Assembly: GCA_045541735.1 (NCBI GenBank)
Contig: JAZQJQ010000150.1
Span: 1 to 14,754 of the forward strand
Source: RUG12395 sp045541735
GTDB lineage: Bacteria > Bacillota > Clostridia > Oscillospirales > CAG-272
Direction: 5' to 3'
DNA length: 14,754 nucleotides
How positions within the stretch are numbered: position 1 is the stretch's first letter; each line of letters opens with the position of its first letter. The notes beneath the pieces were generated by a model, which searched no databases, was not told the origin of the DNA, and saw only the letters and a list, made by a program, of their open reading frames with translations. The translations under genes were made by a program, and so were the position numbers. Shown here one piece after another: positions 1 to 7,517 of this stretch.

Positions 1-2337
1 GCTCAGTACGGCGGAAGAATAGTAGAACAGCTTAAAATACTCGGTTCCTCCTGCGATTGGAGCCGCGAGCGCTTTACCATGGACGAAGGCTGTTCCGAGG
101 CGGTGCAGGACGTATTTATGCGCCTTTACGACAAGGGTCTCATTTACCGTGGCAACCGTATGGTAAACTGGTGTACCACTTGTAAGACCTCTATTTCCGA
201 TGCAGAGGTCGAATATGAGGATCAGAACGGCAATTTCTATCATATTCTTTACCCCGTAAAGGAAACGGGCGAGATGCTGGAACTTGCTACCACCCGTCCC
301 GAGACCATGCTCGGCGATACCGCTGTTGCAATAAACAGCGAGGACCCCAGATACGCACATCTGCACGGCTGTCACGTGCTCCTTCCCCTTATAAACAAGG
401 AGATCCCCATCGTGTGCGATGAGCATGCGGATATGGAGAAGGGAACCGGCGTTGTTAAGATCACTCCCGCTCATGACCCCAATGACTACGAGGTTGGCGC
501 ACGTCATGACCTGCCCCTTGTACGTGTGTTCACTTATGACGGACGTATGACCGGAGCAGATGACAGAGCCGCTTGGCAGGACAGCGTAGAGAGAGGCATC
601 GCCGCAGTAGGCGAGCCCGAGGTGCTTGATTGCGGTAAATATGCCGGAATGACCACCGTTGAGGCGCGCAAGGCGATCCTTGCCGACCTTGAGGAGGCAG
701 GACTTCTTAAAAGCGTTGAACCGCTTACCCATAACGTAGGAACCTGCTACCGCTGCCACCACGTTATCGAGCCTATGATCTCTAAGCAGTGGTTCGTTAA
801 GATGGAGCCCCTTGCAAAGCCTGCTATTGAAGCGGTCCGCGACGGCAGGATCAAATTCGTGCCCGACCGTTTCTCCAAAAATTATTTTCACTGGATGGAA
901 AATATCCGCGACTGGTGCATCTCCCGTCAGCTTTGGTGGGGACACCGCATCCCCGCATATTATTGCGACGATTGCGGCGAGATGGTAGTATGCCGCGAGG
1001 GCGCCGCCGTATGTCCCAAGTGCGGAGGCAAAATGACCCAGGACCCCGATACTCTGGACACTTGGTTCTCATCGGCTCTCTGGCCCTTCTCGACTATGGG
1101 CTGGCCTGAAAATACCGAGGATCTGAAGTATTTCTATCCCACAAACACCCTTGTTACCGGATACGATATAATCACCTTCTGGGTCTCCCGTATGATATTC
1201 TCCGGTCTTGAGTACACGGGCGAGATTCCCTTTGATACCGTTCTTATTCACGGTCTTGTTCGTGACTCGCAGGGCAGAAAGATGTCCAAGTCCCTCGGCA
1301 ACGGTATAGACCCTCTTGAGGTCATAGATAAGTACGGCGCGGATGCACTTCGCTTTGCCCTTGCAAACGGCAACTCTCCCGGAAACGATATGCGCTATTC
1401 CGAGGAAAAGCTGGAGGCCGCCCGCAACTTTGCAAACAAGCTGTGGAACGCCGCGCGTTTCATCCTTATGAATCTTGAGACCGACGATATCACTCTCCCC
1501 GATGCAAGCGAGCTTGCACCCGAGGATAAGTGGATACTCACAAGGCTCGCAGAGGTAAGCGAGAGCGTTGCAAACAATATCTCTAAGTACGAGATAGGCG
1601 TTGCGCTTGCAGAGCTGTATAACTTTATTTGGGACGTATTCTGCGACTGGTATATCGAGATGTGTAAGGCGCGCCTTAACGCTAAGGGCACCAAAGAGAA
1701 TCTTGTTGCACAGCGCACCATCACCTACGTGTTTATTGAAACTCTCAAGCTGCTCCATCCTTATATGCCCTTCATCACCGAGGAGATCTATCAGGCTATG
1801 CCTCACGCTGAGGGCAGTATGATAATGCTTGAAAAGTTCCCCGAAAACAAAGCGGAGCTCAACTTCCCCGTTGAGGCGGCTCAGGTAGAGAAGCTTATCG
1901 CCGTTATCCGCGGCATCAGAGGCCGCCGTGCGGAAATGAACGTACCCCCAAAGACCCGCACCGCTCTCTATATCATAACCAAGGACAAGGACGCATTCGG
2001 CGAATCTAATCACGTATTTTTGGAGCGCCTTGCAGGTGCCGCAAGCGTAGAGCTTGTTGATGCCGCGCCGGATGGCGACTCTGTCAGTATCGTTACCGAC
2101 AGCGCAACCGTTTATATTCCTCTTGACCAGCTCGTTGATATGGCGGCTGAGAAGGAGCGTCTTGAGGGCGAGCTCAAAAAGACGGAAAGCGAGATAGCAC
2201 GCGCTGAAGGTAAGCTGAACAACCAAGGCTTCGTTGCCAAGGCTCCCGAGGCTGTTGTTAACGCAGAGCGCGAAAAGCTGGAAAAGCTCCGTGCTACCAA
2301 AACTGCAATTATCGAGGCTATTGACAAAATAGGTTAA
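1..2337 (+). CDS. valS: Valyl-tRNA synthetase, C-terminal 778 residues (5' end outside window)
   Basis: Cytoplasmic class I aminoacyl-tRNA synthetase that charges tRNA-Val. The frame is open from base 1 (AQYGGRIVEQLKILGSSCDW), so the first in-frame ATG at 79 is internal and the gene begins upstream; the HIGH motif lies outside the window. Visible in order: the CP1 editing domain with TTRPETMLGDTAVA (about residue 97 of the fragment), CISRQLWWGHRIPAYYC, a four-cysteine zinc-ribbon-like segment (CDDC at 964-975, CPKC at 1012-1023), LDTWFSSALWPFSTMGWP, the catalytic KMSKS loop (1279-1293), the anticodon-binding domain, and a C-terminal charged coiled-coil arm (last ~65 residues) that in this family contacts tRNA. 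It ends with TAA, three bases before a strong terminator. No frameshift is seen. Confidence 0.97.
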   Translation, partial: AQYGGRIVEQLKILGSSCDWSRERFTMDEGCSEAVQDVFMRLYDKGLIYRGNRMVNWCTTCKTSISDAEVEYEDQNGNFYHILYPVKETGEMLELATTRPETMLGDTAVAINSEDPRYAHLHGCHVLLPLINKEIPIVCDEHADMEKGTGVVKITPAHDPNDYEVGARHDLPLVRVFTYDGRMTGADDRAAWQDSVERGIAAVGEPEVLDCGKYAGMTTVEARKAILADLEEAGLLKSVEPLTHNVGTCYRCHHVIEPMISKQWFVKMEPLAKPAIEAVRDGRIKFVPDRFSKNYFHWMENIRDWCISRQLWWGHRIPAYYCDDCGEMVVCREGAAVCPKCGGKMTQDPDTLDTWFSSALWPFSTMGWPENTEDLKYFYPTNTLVTGYDIITFWVSRMIFSGLEYTGEIPFDTVLIHGLVRDSQGRKMSKSLGNGIDPLEVIDKYGADALRFALANGNSPGNDMRYSEEKLEAARNFANKLWNAARFILMNLETDDITLPDASELAPEDKWILTRLAEVSESVANNISKYEIGVALAELYNFIWDVFCDWYIEMCKARLNAKGTKENLVAQRTITYVFIETLKLLHPYMPFITEEIYQAMPHAEGSMIMLEKFPENKAELNFPVEAAQVEKLIAVIRGIRGRRAEMNVPPKTRTALYIITKDKDAFGESNHVFLERLAGAASVELVDAAPDGDSVSIVTDSATVYIPLDQLVDMAAEKERLEGELKKTESEIARAEGKLNNQGFVAKAPEAVVNAEREKLEKLRATKTAIIEAIDKIG

Positions 2338-2339
2338 TT

Positions 2340-2373
2340 AAAAGAAAGACCGCCAAACGGCGGTCTTTCTTTT
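2340..2373. terminator. Intrinsic terminator after valS
   Basis: A perfect 15-bp stem pairs 2340-2354 with 2359-2373 around an AAAC loop. The GC core GACCGCC/GGCGGTC is flanked by A-rich and T-rich arms (AAAGAAA/TTTCTTT), so the U-rich stretch is built into the 3' arm. It begins three bases after the valS stop. The symmetry means it could also work on the other strand, but no gene on that strand needs it. Confidence 0.93.
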
Positions 2374-2375
2374 CC

Positions 2376-2404
2376 TTGCATTTTCCCGGGATGCGTGTTA
2401 CAAT
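2376..2404 (+). promoter_or_regulatory. Sigma-A-type promoter for the GDPD/AEC unit
   Basis: TTGCAT (2376-2381), a 17-bp spacer, then TACAAT (2399-2404). It starts two bases after the valS terminator, and the expected start site is about 20 nt before the GDPD ribosome binding site. Read by eye from spacing and consensus match. Confidence 0.7.
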
Positions 2405-2433
2405 ATGGCATATATATGTATCGAGGTGAAAAA

Positions 2434-3441
2434 ATGAAAAAGCGTAAGGGCCTCAGGCGGTTTCTTGCCATTATGGGCATAATAATTCTATTCTTTGCGG
2501 TAATAAATATCATACCGCCGAAGAAGAGCGTGGCGGAAAATCCGTTCGTGGTACAAAAGGGCGGTCTTCCGATGATAGCCGCGCACAGAGGCGGAAGCGT
2601 AAGCAATCCCGAGAACACTTTGCTTGCATTCCGCGAGGCGGTAAACACTATAGGCGTGGATATCCTTGAGGGCGATCTGTATCTCACAAAGGATGGCAAG
2701 CTTGTATTAAACCACGACAGCTATATAGACGAAACGTGCAACGTAAACGGAGATATTTCTCTTGACGAGGTAAGGGAGCTGTGCAAAGATAAAGCAAACC
2801 GCCACTACATATCAGATATGACCCTTGAGGAGCTTCAAGCCTACAACTTCGGCTACTATTTTGAGGATGAAAACGGCAACCGTATATATAAGGACGTAAC
2901 CGACTGTGCATCTGCCGGACTTCAGATGGTAACGCTTGATATGCTTTGCGAACAGTTTTACGAAAGTCATCCGGAATTGCTTTTCATTTTTGAGATAAAG
3001 CCTTCGGGCGACAGAGGCAGGGCGGCGTGTGCCGAGCTTGCCGCAACGCTGGAAAAATATCCGGTTTATAAGGATAATATGGTCATCGGCACGTTTAACG
3101 ACGAGATAGAGCTTGAGCTGAGGGAAAAATACCCCTATATTCTGCGCGGTGCGCCTATGGGAAGTGCTGCAAAATTCGTGTTTACCCAATATCTCGGCGT
3201 TAATCTGTTCGATAACGGAGATTTTGCCTGCCTGCAGATACCTATGTCGTACGACGTAGGAGTTGAAGTGCCGCTTTGCAGCAAAGGACTTGTAAGACGT
3301 GCCCACCGCCGTAATATCGCAGTTCAGTACTGGACGATAAACGATGCGGATGATATGCGCAGACTTATCGAAATGGGCGTTGACTGCATTATGACCGATG
3401 ACCCCGAGCTGATGAAGCAGGTATTAGAGGAATATAAGTAA
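2434..3441 (+). CDS. Membrane-anchored glycerophosphodiester phosphodiesterase family protein (335 aa)
   Basis: Likely hydrolyses glycerophosphodiesters to glycerol-3-phosphate plus an alcohol outside the membrane. The N-terminus is basic (MKKRKGLRRF) followed by one hydrophobic segment at about residues 10-28, a signal anchor. The GDPD domain fills residues 46-332: AAHRGG with catalytic His51, the E60-N61-T62 motif, E79/D81 in the DILEGDLYLTKDG stretch, catalytic His94-Asp95 (NHD), FEIKP (E187, K189), QYWTIND near 300 and the terminal DCIMTDDPELM motif, so the metal and catalytic residues look complete. The start at ATG 2434 is preferred over an in-frame GTG at 2395 because GAGGTG (2423-2428) lies 5 nt upstream of it and because 2395 overlaps the promoter. 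The next gene begins one base after the stop, so the two are probably co-transcribed. The physiological substrate is not known. Confidence 0.92.
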   Translation: MKKRKGLRRFLAIMGIIILFFAVINIIPPKKSVAENPFVVQKGGLPMIAAHRGGSVSNPENTLLAFREAVNTIGVDILEGDLYLTKDGKLVLNHDSYIDETCNVNGDISLDEVRELCKDKANRHYISDMTLEELQAYNFGYYFEDENGNRIYKDVTDCASAGLQMVTLDMLCEQFYESHPELLFIFEIKPSGDRGRAACAELAATLEKYPVYKDNMVIGTFNDEIELELREKYPYILRGAPMGSAAKFVFTQYLGVNLFDNGDFACLQIPMSYDVGVEVPLCSKGLVRRAHRRNIAVQYWTINDADDMRRLIEMGVDCIMTDDPELMKQVLEEYK

Positions 3442-3442
3442 C

Positions 3443-4426
3443 ATGGATTCGTTTGTTTTCGCCATTAACGCGGTCTTGCCGATAATCCTTACGGTTGCGG
3501 CGGGATACGTGCTTAAAAAACTCGGTTTTATGAATGCAGAGTTCTGCAAAAGATCGAACCGACTTGTTTTTCATCTGTTTTTGCCCTGTCTGCTGTTTTT
3601 AAACGTCTATAAAATGGACGGATTCGGCGGGATGGGCGGCTTTATAGTGTACGGTATATGTGCGCTTATTGCGGTGTTTCTGCTTGGATGCGTTGTAAGC
3701 GGATTTGTCACGCGCGACCCGTCAAGGCGCGGAGTAATTGCGCAGAGTACGTTCCGCTCCAATTATGCGCTTATCGGTATCCCTCTTGCGGGTCTTCTTT
3801 TCGGAGATGATGGTACTGCCGCGGCAACAGTTATGAGCGCCGTAAGCGTTCCTATGTTAAACGTACTTGCCGTTATAGCACTTTCCGTTTTCCGTAAGGG
3901 CGGAGAGGGGAAGCGCGTGAGGCACATACTTGCGGATATTGCAAAAAATCCGCTTCTCCGTGCGATACTTACGGGAGTTATATGCGTGCTCTTACGCGGT
4001 GTGCTGATAAAAAACGGCATAAGCTTCCGCCTTTCCGATATAAAGCCTGTGTTTGTGTTCCTTGAATATCTTGCATCCGTGGCAACTCCGCTTGCACTTG
4101 TAACTCTCGGCGCACAGTTCGATTTTTCCGCCGTTAAGGAATTAAGGCGCGAGATAGCCGCGGGTACGCTGATGCGCACGGCAGTTGTTCCGCTTATCGG
4201 CATCGGTTGCGCGTATCTTTTGTTTGGCGACAGCTTCACGGGTGCGCATTTTGCGACATTCGTTGCGCTGTTTGCGACTCCCGTTGCCGTTTCCAGCGTG
4301 CCGATGACGCAGGAAATGGGGGGAGATACCGTGCTTGCGGGACAGCTCGTTGTGTGGACGACGGCATTTTCCGTGTTTTCCGTGTTTATATGTGCGTTGC
4401 TTTTGAAGATCGCCGGTATCTTTTAG
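3443..4426 (+). CDS. AEC-family (auxin efflux carrier type) membrane transporter (327 aa)
   Basis: Integral membrane carrier of the PF03547 type, bacterial members of which include malate/malonate permeases; the substrate here cannot be told from sequence. It is hydrophobic throughout, with about ten likely membrane segments in two halves separated by a basic cytoplasmic loop (RKGGEGKRVRH, about 151-161). Family-like motifs are FRSNYALIGIPLAGLLFG (104-121) in the first half and TPLALVTLGAQF (215-226) in the second, plus ATPVAVSSVPMTQEMGG near 278-294. Length fits the family (300-330 aa). The ATG is one base after the upstream stop, and the SD-like AGAGGA (3426-3431) lies inside the upstream gene's end, so translation is probably coupled. 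It is followed by the shared bidirectional terminator. Confidence 0.9.
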   Translation: MDSFVFAINAVLPIILTVAAGYVLKKLGFMNAEFCKRSNRLVFHLFLPCLLFLNVYKMDGFGGMGGFIVYGICALIAVFLLGCVVSGFVTRDPSRRGVIAQSTFRSNYALIGIPLAGLLFGDDGTAAATVMSAVSVPMLNVLAVIALSVFRKGGEGKRVRHILADIAKNPLLRAILTGVICVLLRGVLIKNGISFRLSDIKPVFVFLEYLASVATPLALVTLGAQFDFSAVKELRREIAAGTLMRTAVVPLIGIGCAYLLFGDSFTGAHFATFVALFATPVAVSSVPMTQEMGGDTVLAGQLVVWTTAFSVFSVFICALLLKIAGIF

Positions 4427-4476
4427 ATCTGGTGCAGTACAACGGTTTTTACATAACTTAAATATAAAAGAAAAAA

Positions 4477-4523
4477 GCCTGCCGACGGATCCTTTGCTTG
4501 AGCTTAGGATGACAACGGCAGGC
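4477..4523. terminator. Bidirectional intrinsic terminator between converging genes
   Basis: An 8-bp GC stem pairs GCCTGCCG (4477-4484) with CGGCAGGC (4516-4523). On the + strand it is followed by GTTTTTATT; on the - strand by a T-run (complement of A4471-4476). It therefore serves both the AEC carrier gene ending at 4426 and potCD ending at 4531. The apical part contains a second palindrome, listed separately. Confidence 0.85.
4488..4513. repeat. Palindromic short repeat inside the terminator loop
   Basis: ATCCT (4489-4493) pairs with AGGAT (4506-4510), enclosing TTGCTTGAGCTT; the text GGATCCTTTGCTTGAGCTTA runs into GGATGAC. It resembles the widespread bacterial intergenic palindromes whose spurious translation reads like VILSxSK; read on the - strand this one gives VVILSSSKGS. 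The resemblance is from memory; only one copy lies in this window. Confidence 0.5.
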
Positions 4524-4530
4524 GTTTTTA

Positions 4531-6462
4531 TTATTGTCCGAGATTGATGCTTACCCAAAGATCCTCATAGTACTTGCGGATATCCGCGTCGATATCCTCG
4601 AAATACTCTTTTTTGATCTTATCAAGGTCTGCGGGGTAGAGCACCTCGCTGTCCTTGAGCGAATAATCCTCGTTGGTCACAACTGCGGTGTTGGGGGATG
4701 CGTAGCAGATATACTCTGCATTCGCAAGCGCGACCTCGGGCTCCATTAAGAAGTTGATGAAAAGATGCGCTGCCTCAACGTTCTGTGCACCGGCGGGGAT
4801 GCAAGCGGCATCAACGAATATGTTAACGCCCTCCTCGGGGTAAACGAACGCAAGGTCGGGATTTATGGACTGCATAGTGAGGAAGTCGCCCGCGTAATAG
4901 GGAGCGAGCACGGCGTTGCCGTCCTCCATTTTGTTGAATACCTCGTCCATAACGTAGCCTTGAACAAGCGGCTTCTGTTCTCTCAGTTTCTCCGCGGCTC
5001 TGTCCCAATCCGCCTTGTTTTCGGTGTTGAGGCTGATGCCGAGAAGCTGCTGTGCGATAGCAAAGGTATCGCGCGGGTTATTGAACATCAGTATATTTCC
5101 CTTATAATCGGGATCCCAAAGCGCCGACCAGCTTGTAGGCGCCTCCTTTACCATCGTGGTATTGTAGATAAGACCTACCATACCTACGGAATATGGTACG
5201 CAGTATTCGTCGTTTTCGTCGAAATAAAGACCCTTATACTGCCCGTCTATAAAGGAATAGTTGGGGATCTTGGTGTAATCCAGCTTTTGGAGCATACCCT
5301 CGTTTTTCATACGCGCTATCATATAGTCGGAGGGGATGATCACGTCATAAGAAACGGAATCGCTCTTTATCTTGCTGTACATTACCTCGTTTGATTCATA
5401 GGTGCTGTAGTTTACGTTTATGCCCGTCAGCTTTTCGAACGCGGCAACAACGTCAAGCGCGCCCTCGCTTCCGTCGGAGATGTACTCCGCCCAGTTATAA
5501 ACGTTGAGCTCGGTACCCGCAAGGTCCATCGTATACGTGCCTACAAGGTTTTCAACGGTGATGTTGGTGCCGTTGTATGTGAAGCAAACGACAAGCGAAA
5601 CGACCATCACGACAGCGAGCGCAAGCGCCAAGATCTTTTTGCCCTTTTTGGGTCTGCCCGATCTCTTTGAAGGCGCATCGTCGCGGCTTAGGATGGAGTT
5701 ATAAAGTATCAGCAATGCAAGTATGGCGACAAGGATAATGCTGTAAAGCGCGTATATATCCGGGGTCACGGTCTTTTTGACCATAGAATAGATATATACG
5801 GGCAGGGTGACGTAGTCTGCGCCGCTTGTGTAATAGCTGATAACGAAATCGTCGAACGAGAGGGTGAACGCCATCAGCAGACCTGCGGCGATTCCGCTTG
5901 AGATCTGCGGCATTACGACCTTGAAGAACGCCTTTGAGGGCGGGCATCCGAGATCCTGCGCCGCTTCGTAGAGACGTGGGTCGGACTGCTTTAATTTCGG
6001 CAGTACGTTCAATACCACGTAGGGAATATTGAACGTAATGTGCGCGATAAGCAGGGTGGTGAAGTTTACGCGCTCGGTAAGACCGATAAGCGCACCCGCG
6101 AAGACGAACAGCAGCATCATGCTGACACCCGTAACGATATCGGGGTTCATCATAGGGATATTGTTCACGGTAAGGATGGTACCGCTTACGTATTTGTTTT
6201 TCAGTCTGTATATACCGATAGCGGCAACAGTGCCGATAACGGTTGCGATAACAGCAGATGCTACTGCAAGCTTTAAGGAGTTTACCAGACATTCGACCAA
6301 AGCGCGGTTATTGGTAAACAGCTCGATATACCATCGCAGGGAAAATCCGCTGAATACGGAGGTGCTCTTGCCCGCATTGAACGAGAAGAATATCATCACC
6401 GCAAGCGGCGCATACAGAAATACGTAAACGAGTATGCTTGTTATCTTTGAGAGTATCTTCAT
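4531..6462 (-). CDS. potCD: Fused spermidine/putrescine ABC transporter permease and substrate-binding protein PotC-PotD (643 aa)
   Basis: Polyamine importer subunit joining two usually separate proteins. Residues 1-262 are PotC: six likely membrane helices and the EAA loop EAAQDLGCPPSKAFFKVVMP (167-186) that docks on the ATPase. A basic linker (DDAPSKRSGRPKKGKK, 261-276) leads into a hydrophobic helix at 277-295, then a PotD-type binding domain at about 318-643 with VYNWAEYI (321-328), PSDYMIARM (378-386), a PRDTF segment and NIFVDAACIP. PotC ends in the cytoplasm, so the extra helix places the binding domain outside. The VVC at 291-293 is a poor lipobox, so it is more likely an anchor than a lipoprotein signal. 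ATG overlaps the potB stop (ATGA) with GGAGGTG upstream. No frameshift is needed. Compared from memory with E. coli PotD, two pocket aromatics seem swapped (Trp to Tyr, Trp to Phe) while an Asp is kept, so ligand preference may differ. Confidence 0.93.
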   Translation of the reverse strand: MKILSKITSILVYVFLYAPLAVMIFFSFNAGKSTSVFSGFSLRWYIELFTNNRALVECLVNSLKLAVASAVIATVIGTVAAIGIYRLKNKYVSGTILTVNNIPMMNPDIVTGVSMMLLFVFAGALIGLTERVNFTTLLIAHITFNIPYVVLNVLPKLKQSDPRLYEAAQDLGCPPSKAFFKVVMPQISSGIAAGLLMAFTLSFDDFVISYYTSGADYVTLPVYIYSMVKKTVTPDIYALYSIILVAILALLILYNSILSRDDAPSKRSGRPKKGKKILALALAVVMVVSLVVCFTYNGTNITVENLVGTYTMDLAGTELNVYNWAEYISDGSEGALDVVAAFEKLTGINVNYSTYESNEVMYSKIKSDSVSYDVIIPSDYMIARMKNEGMLQKLDYTKIPNYSFIDGQYKGLYFDENDEYCVPYSVGMVGLIYNTTMVKEAPTSWSALWDPDYKGNILMFNNPRDTFAIAQQLLGISLNTENKADWDRAAEKLREQKPLVQGYVMDEVFNKMEDGNAVLAPYYAGDFLTMQSINPDLAFVYPEEGVNIFVDAACIPAGAQNVEAAHLFINFLMEPEVALANAEYICYASPNTAVVTNEDYSLKDSEVLYPADLDKIKKEYFEDIDADIRKYYEDLWVSINLGQ

Positions 6463-7517
6463 ATTACAACGTCACCTCCGTCACTGTCGGAGAATCGGTT
6501 CATAATAAAGGTGCATATAAGGATAACGATCATCAAAACAAAGCTCATTGCCGCGCCTACGTTCAGACCTCCGGTGGACCACTGCTCCTTTATCTTTGTT
6601 TCGATAAGGTCGCCCACCAGCTTTATCATACCGTTCGACATCTTCTGCGAGATATAGAAGGTGGAAATGGACGGAACGAACACCATGATAAGGCCCGAGA
6701 TTACGCCGGGGACGGAGAGGGGAAGAATAAGGCGGTAAAGCTTTTGCAGCCAGTTACAGCCAAGGTCGTCCGCCGCTTCGAGGAGCGAAACGTCTATCTT
6801 TGTCATTGTGGTGTAGATAGGCAGTATCATATACGGCAGATAATTATATACCATACCGAGTATGACCGCGCCTGCGGTGCCCAGCATCGTAACGGGCTGT
6901 CCGCCGAGTGCGGTTATAAGCTTGTTTATAATGCCGCCGTTTTCAAGGATCTGCTGCCAGGAGTAGGTTCTTACAAGCATATTCATCCACATCGGAAGCA
7001 TGATGAGCAGCATTTGTATGCGCTGGCTCTTAGCGCCCGAACGGCTGAGAATGTATGCAAACGGATAAGCAATGATAAGCGAGATAAGCGTTGCCGCAAG
7101 GCTGTAAACAAGGGAAAGGCGCATTGCGGTAAGCGATCCTGCGGAAAAAACATCCTTGAAATTATCAAGGGTGAAGCTTCCCATGCGGTTTTTCAGCGTT
7201 GCAACGGTAAATTCCGCTGATTCCGCATCTACTCCGGCAAGTGCGAGCGCCCTTTCCTTTGCTTCTTCAAGCGTGATGGTGCTCTCACCCACAATGCTTG
7301 CTATTTCGTATGTGTAAGACTCTCCGCCAACAGTGAAGCGCACGTCGTAATAGTTAACCGTTTCCGTGAACGCATAGAACGCAACGAGCACAAGCGGAAT
7401 GATGATAAAAAGAATAGACCAAAGAACGTACGGTGCGTTCAGAAGCGTTGTTCCGATAGAGGCACGGGGGCGCGCTTCGCTTACATCGGCGGTCTTTACC
7501 GCCTTTCCGCCGCTCAC
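6459..7517 (-). CDS. potB: Spermidine/putrescine ABC transporter permease PotB with extra-membrane insert (352 aa)
   Basis: Membrane permease that pairs with PotC to form the polyamine channel. The first membrane helix is at about 30-50 (PYVLWSILFIIIPLVLVAFY); helices resume from about 132. The EAA loop is EAADDLGCNWLQKLYRLILP (247-266). Start is GTG at 7517, overlapping the potA stop as GTGA; AGGAGG sits 7 nt upstream, encoded by the acidic tail of potA. The stop overlaps the potC ATG by 4 nt. The unusual part is the loop between helix 1 and the TLDNFKDVF segment: about 65 residues instead of the ~20 in E. coli PotB, with a PepSY-like pattern (listed separately). All core permease features are intact. 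Confidence 0.93.
   Translation of the reverse strand: MSGGKAVKTADVSEARPRASIGTTLLNAPYVLWSILFIIIPLVLVAFYAFTETVNYYDVRFTVGGESYTYEIASIVGESTITLEEAKERALALAGVDAESAEFTVATLKNRMGSFTLDNFKDVFSAGSLTAMRLSLVYSLAATLISLIIAYPFAYILSRSGAKSQRIQMLLIMLPMWMNMLVRTYSWQQILENGGIINKLITALGGQPVTMLGTAGAVILGMVYNYLPYMILPIYTTMTKIDVSLLEAADDLGCNWLQKLYRLILPLSVPGVISGLIMVFVPSISTFYISQKMSNGMIKLVGDLIETKIKEQWSTGGLNVGAAMSFVLMIVILICTFIMNRFSDSDGGDVVI
7185..7352 (-). other. PepSY-like insert in the first external loop of PotB (residues 56-111)
   Basis: Residues 56-78 (YYDVRFTVGGESYTYEIAS and onward) read like the C-terminal beta-strand half of a PepSY domain (YEVEF..dGkeYeYeIda.tGe). Residues 80-106 (TITLEEAKERALALAGVDAE and onward) read like the N-terminal half of a following PepSY unit (ItleEAkaiALkhAGv). 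The halves are therefore in permuted order. The assignment is by pattern recognition only; the segment is short and could be a lineage-specific hairpin plus helix that only resembles PepSY. Confidence 0.5.

Noticed and set aside
964..1023. Cys4 zinc ribbon in ValRS as an unusual insertion
   Set aside because: A Cys-rich segment after WCISRQLWWGHRIP is common in bacterial valyl-tRNA synthetases.
1069..2226. Long open frame (385 codons) on the - strand inside valS
   Set aside because: It lies fully antisense to a well-supported synthetase, has no recognisable domain or SD, and reads as a compositional shadow.
2395..2433. Upstream GTG start for the GDPD gene
   Set aside because: It falls in the promoter and has no SD; ATG 2434 has a well-placed GAGGTG.
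6438..7220. 260-codon + strand frame opposite potB
   Set aside because: Antisense shadow of the permease; no family resemblance.
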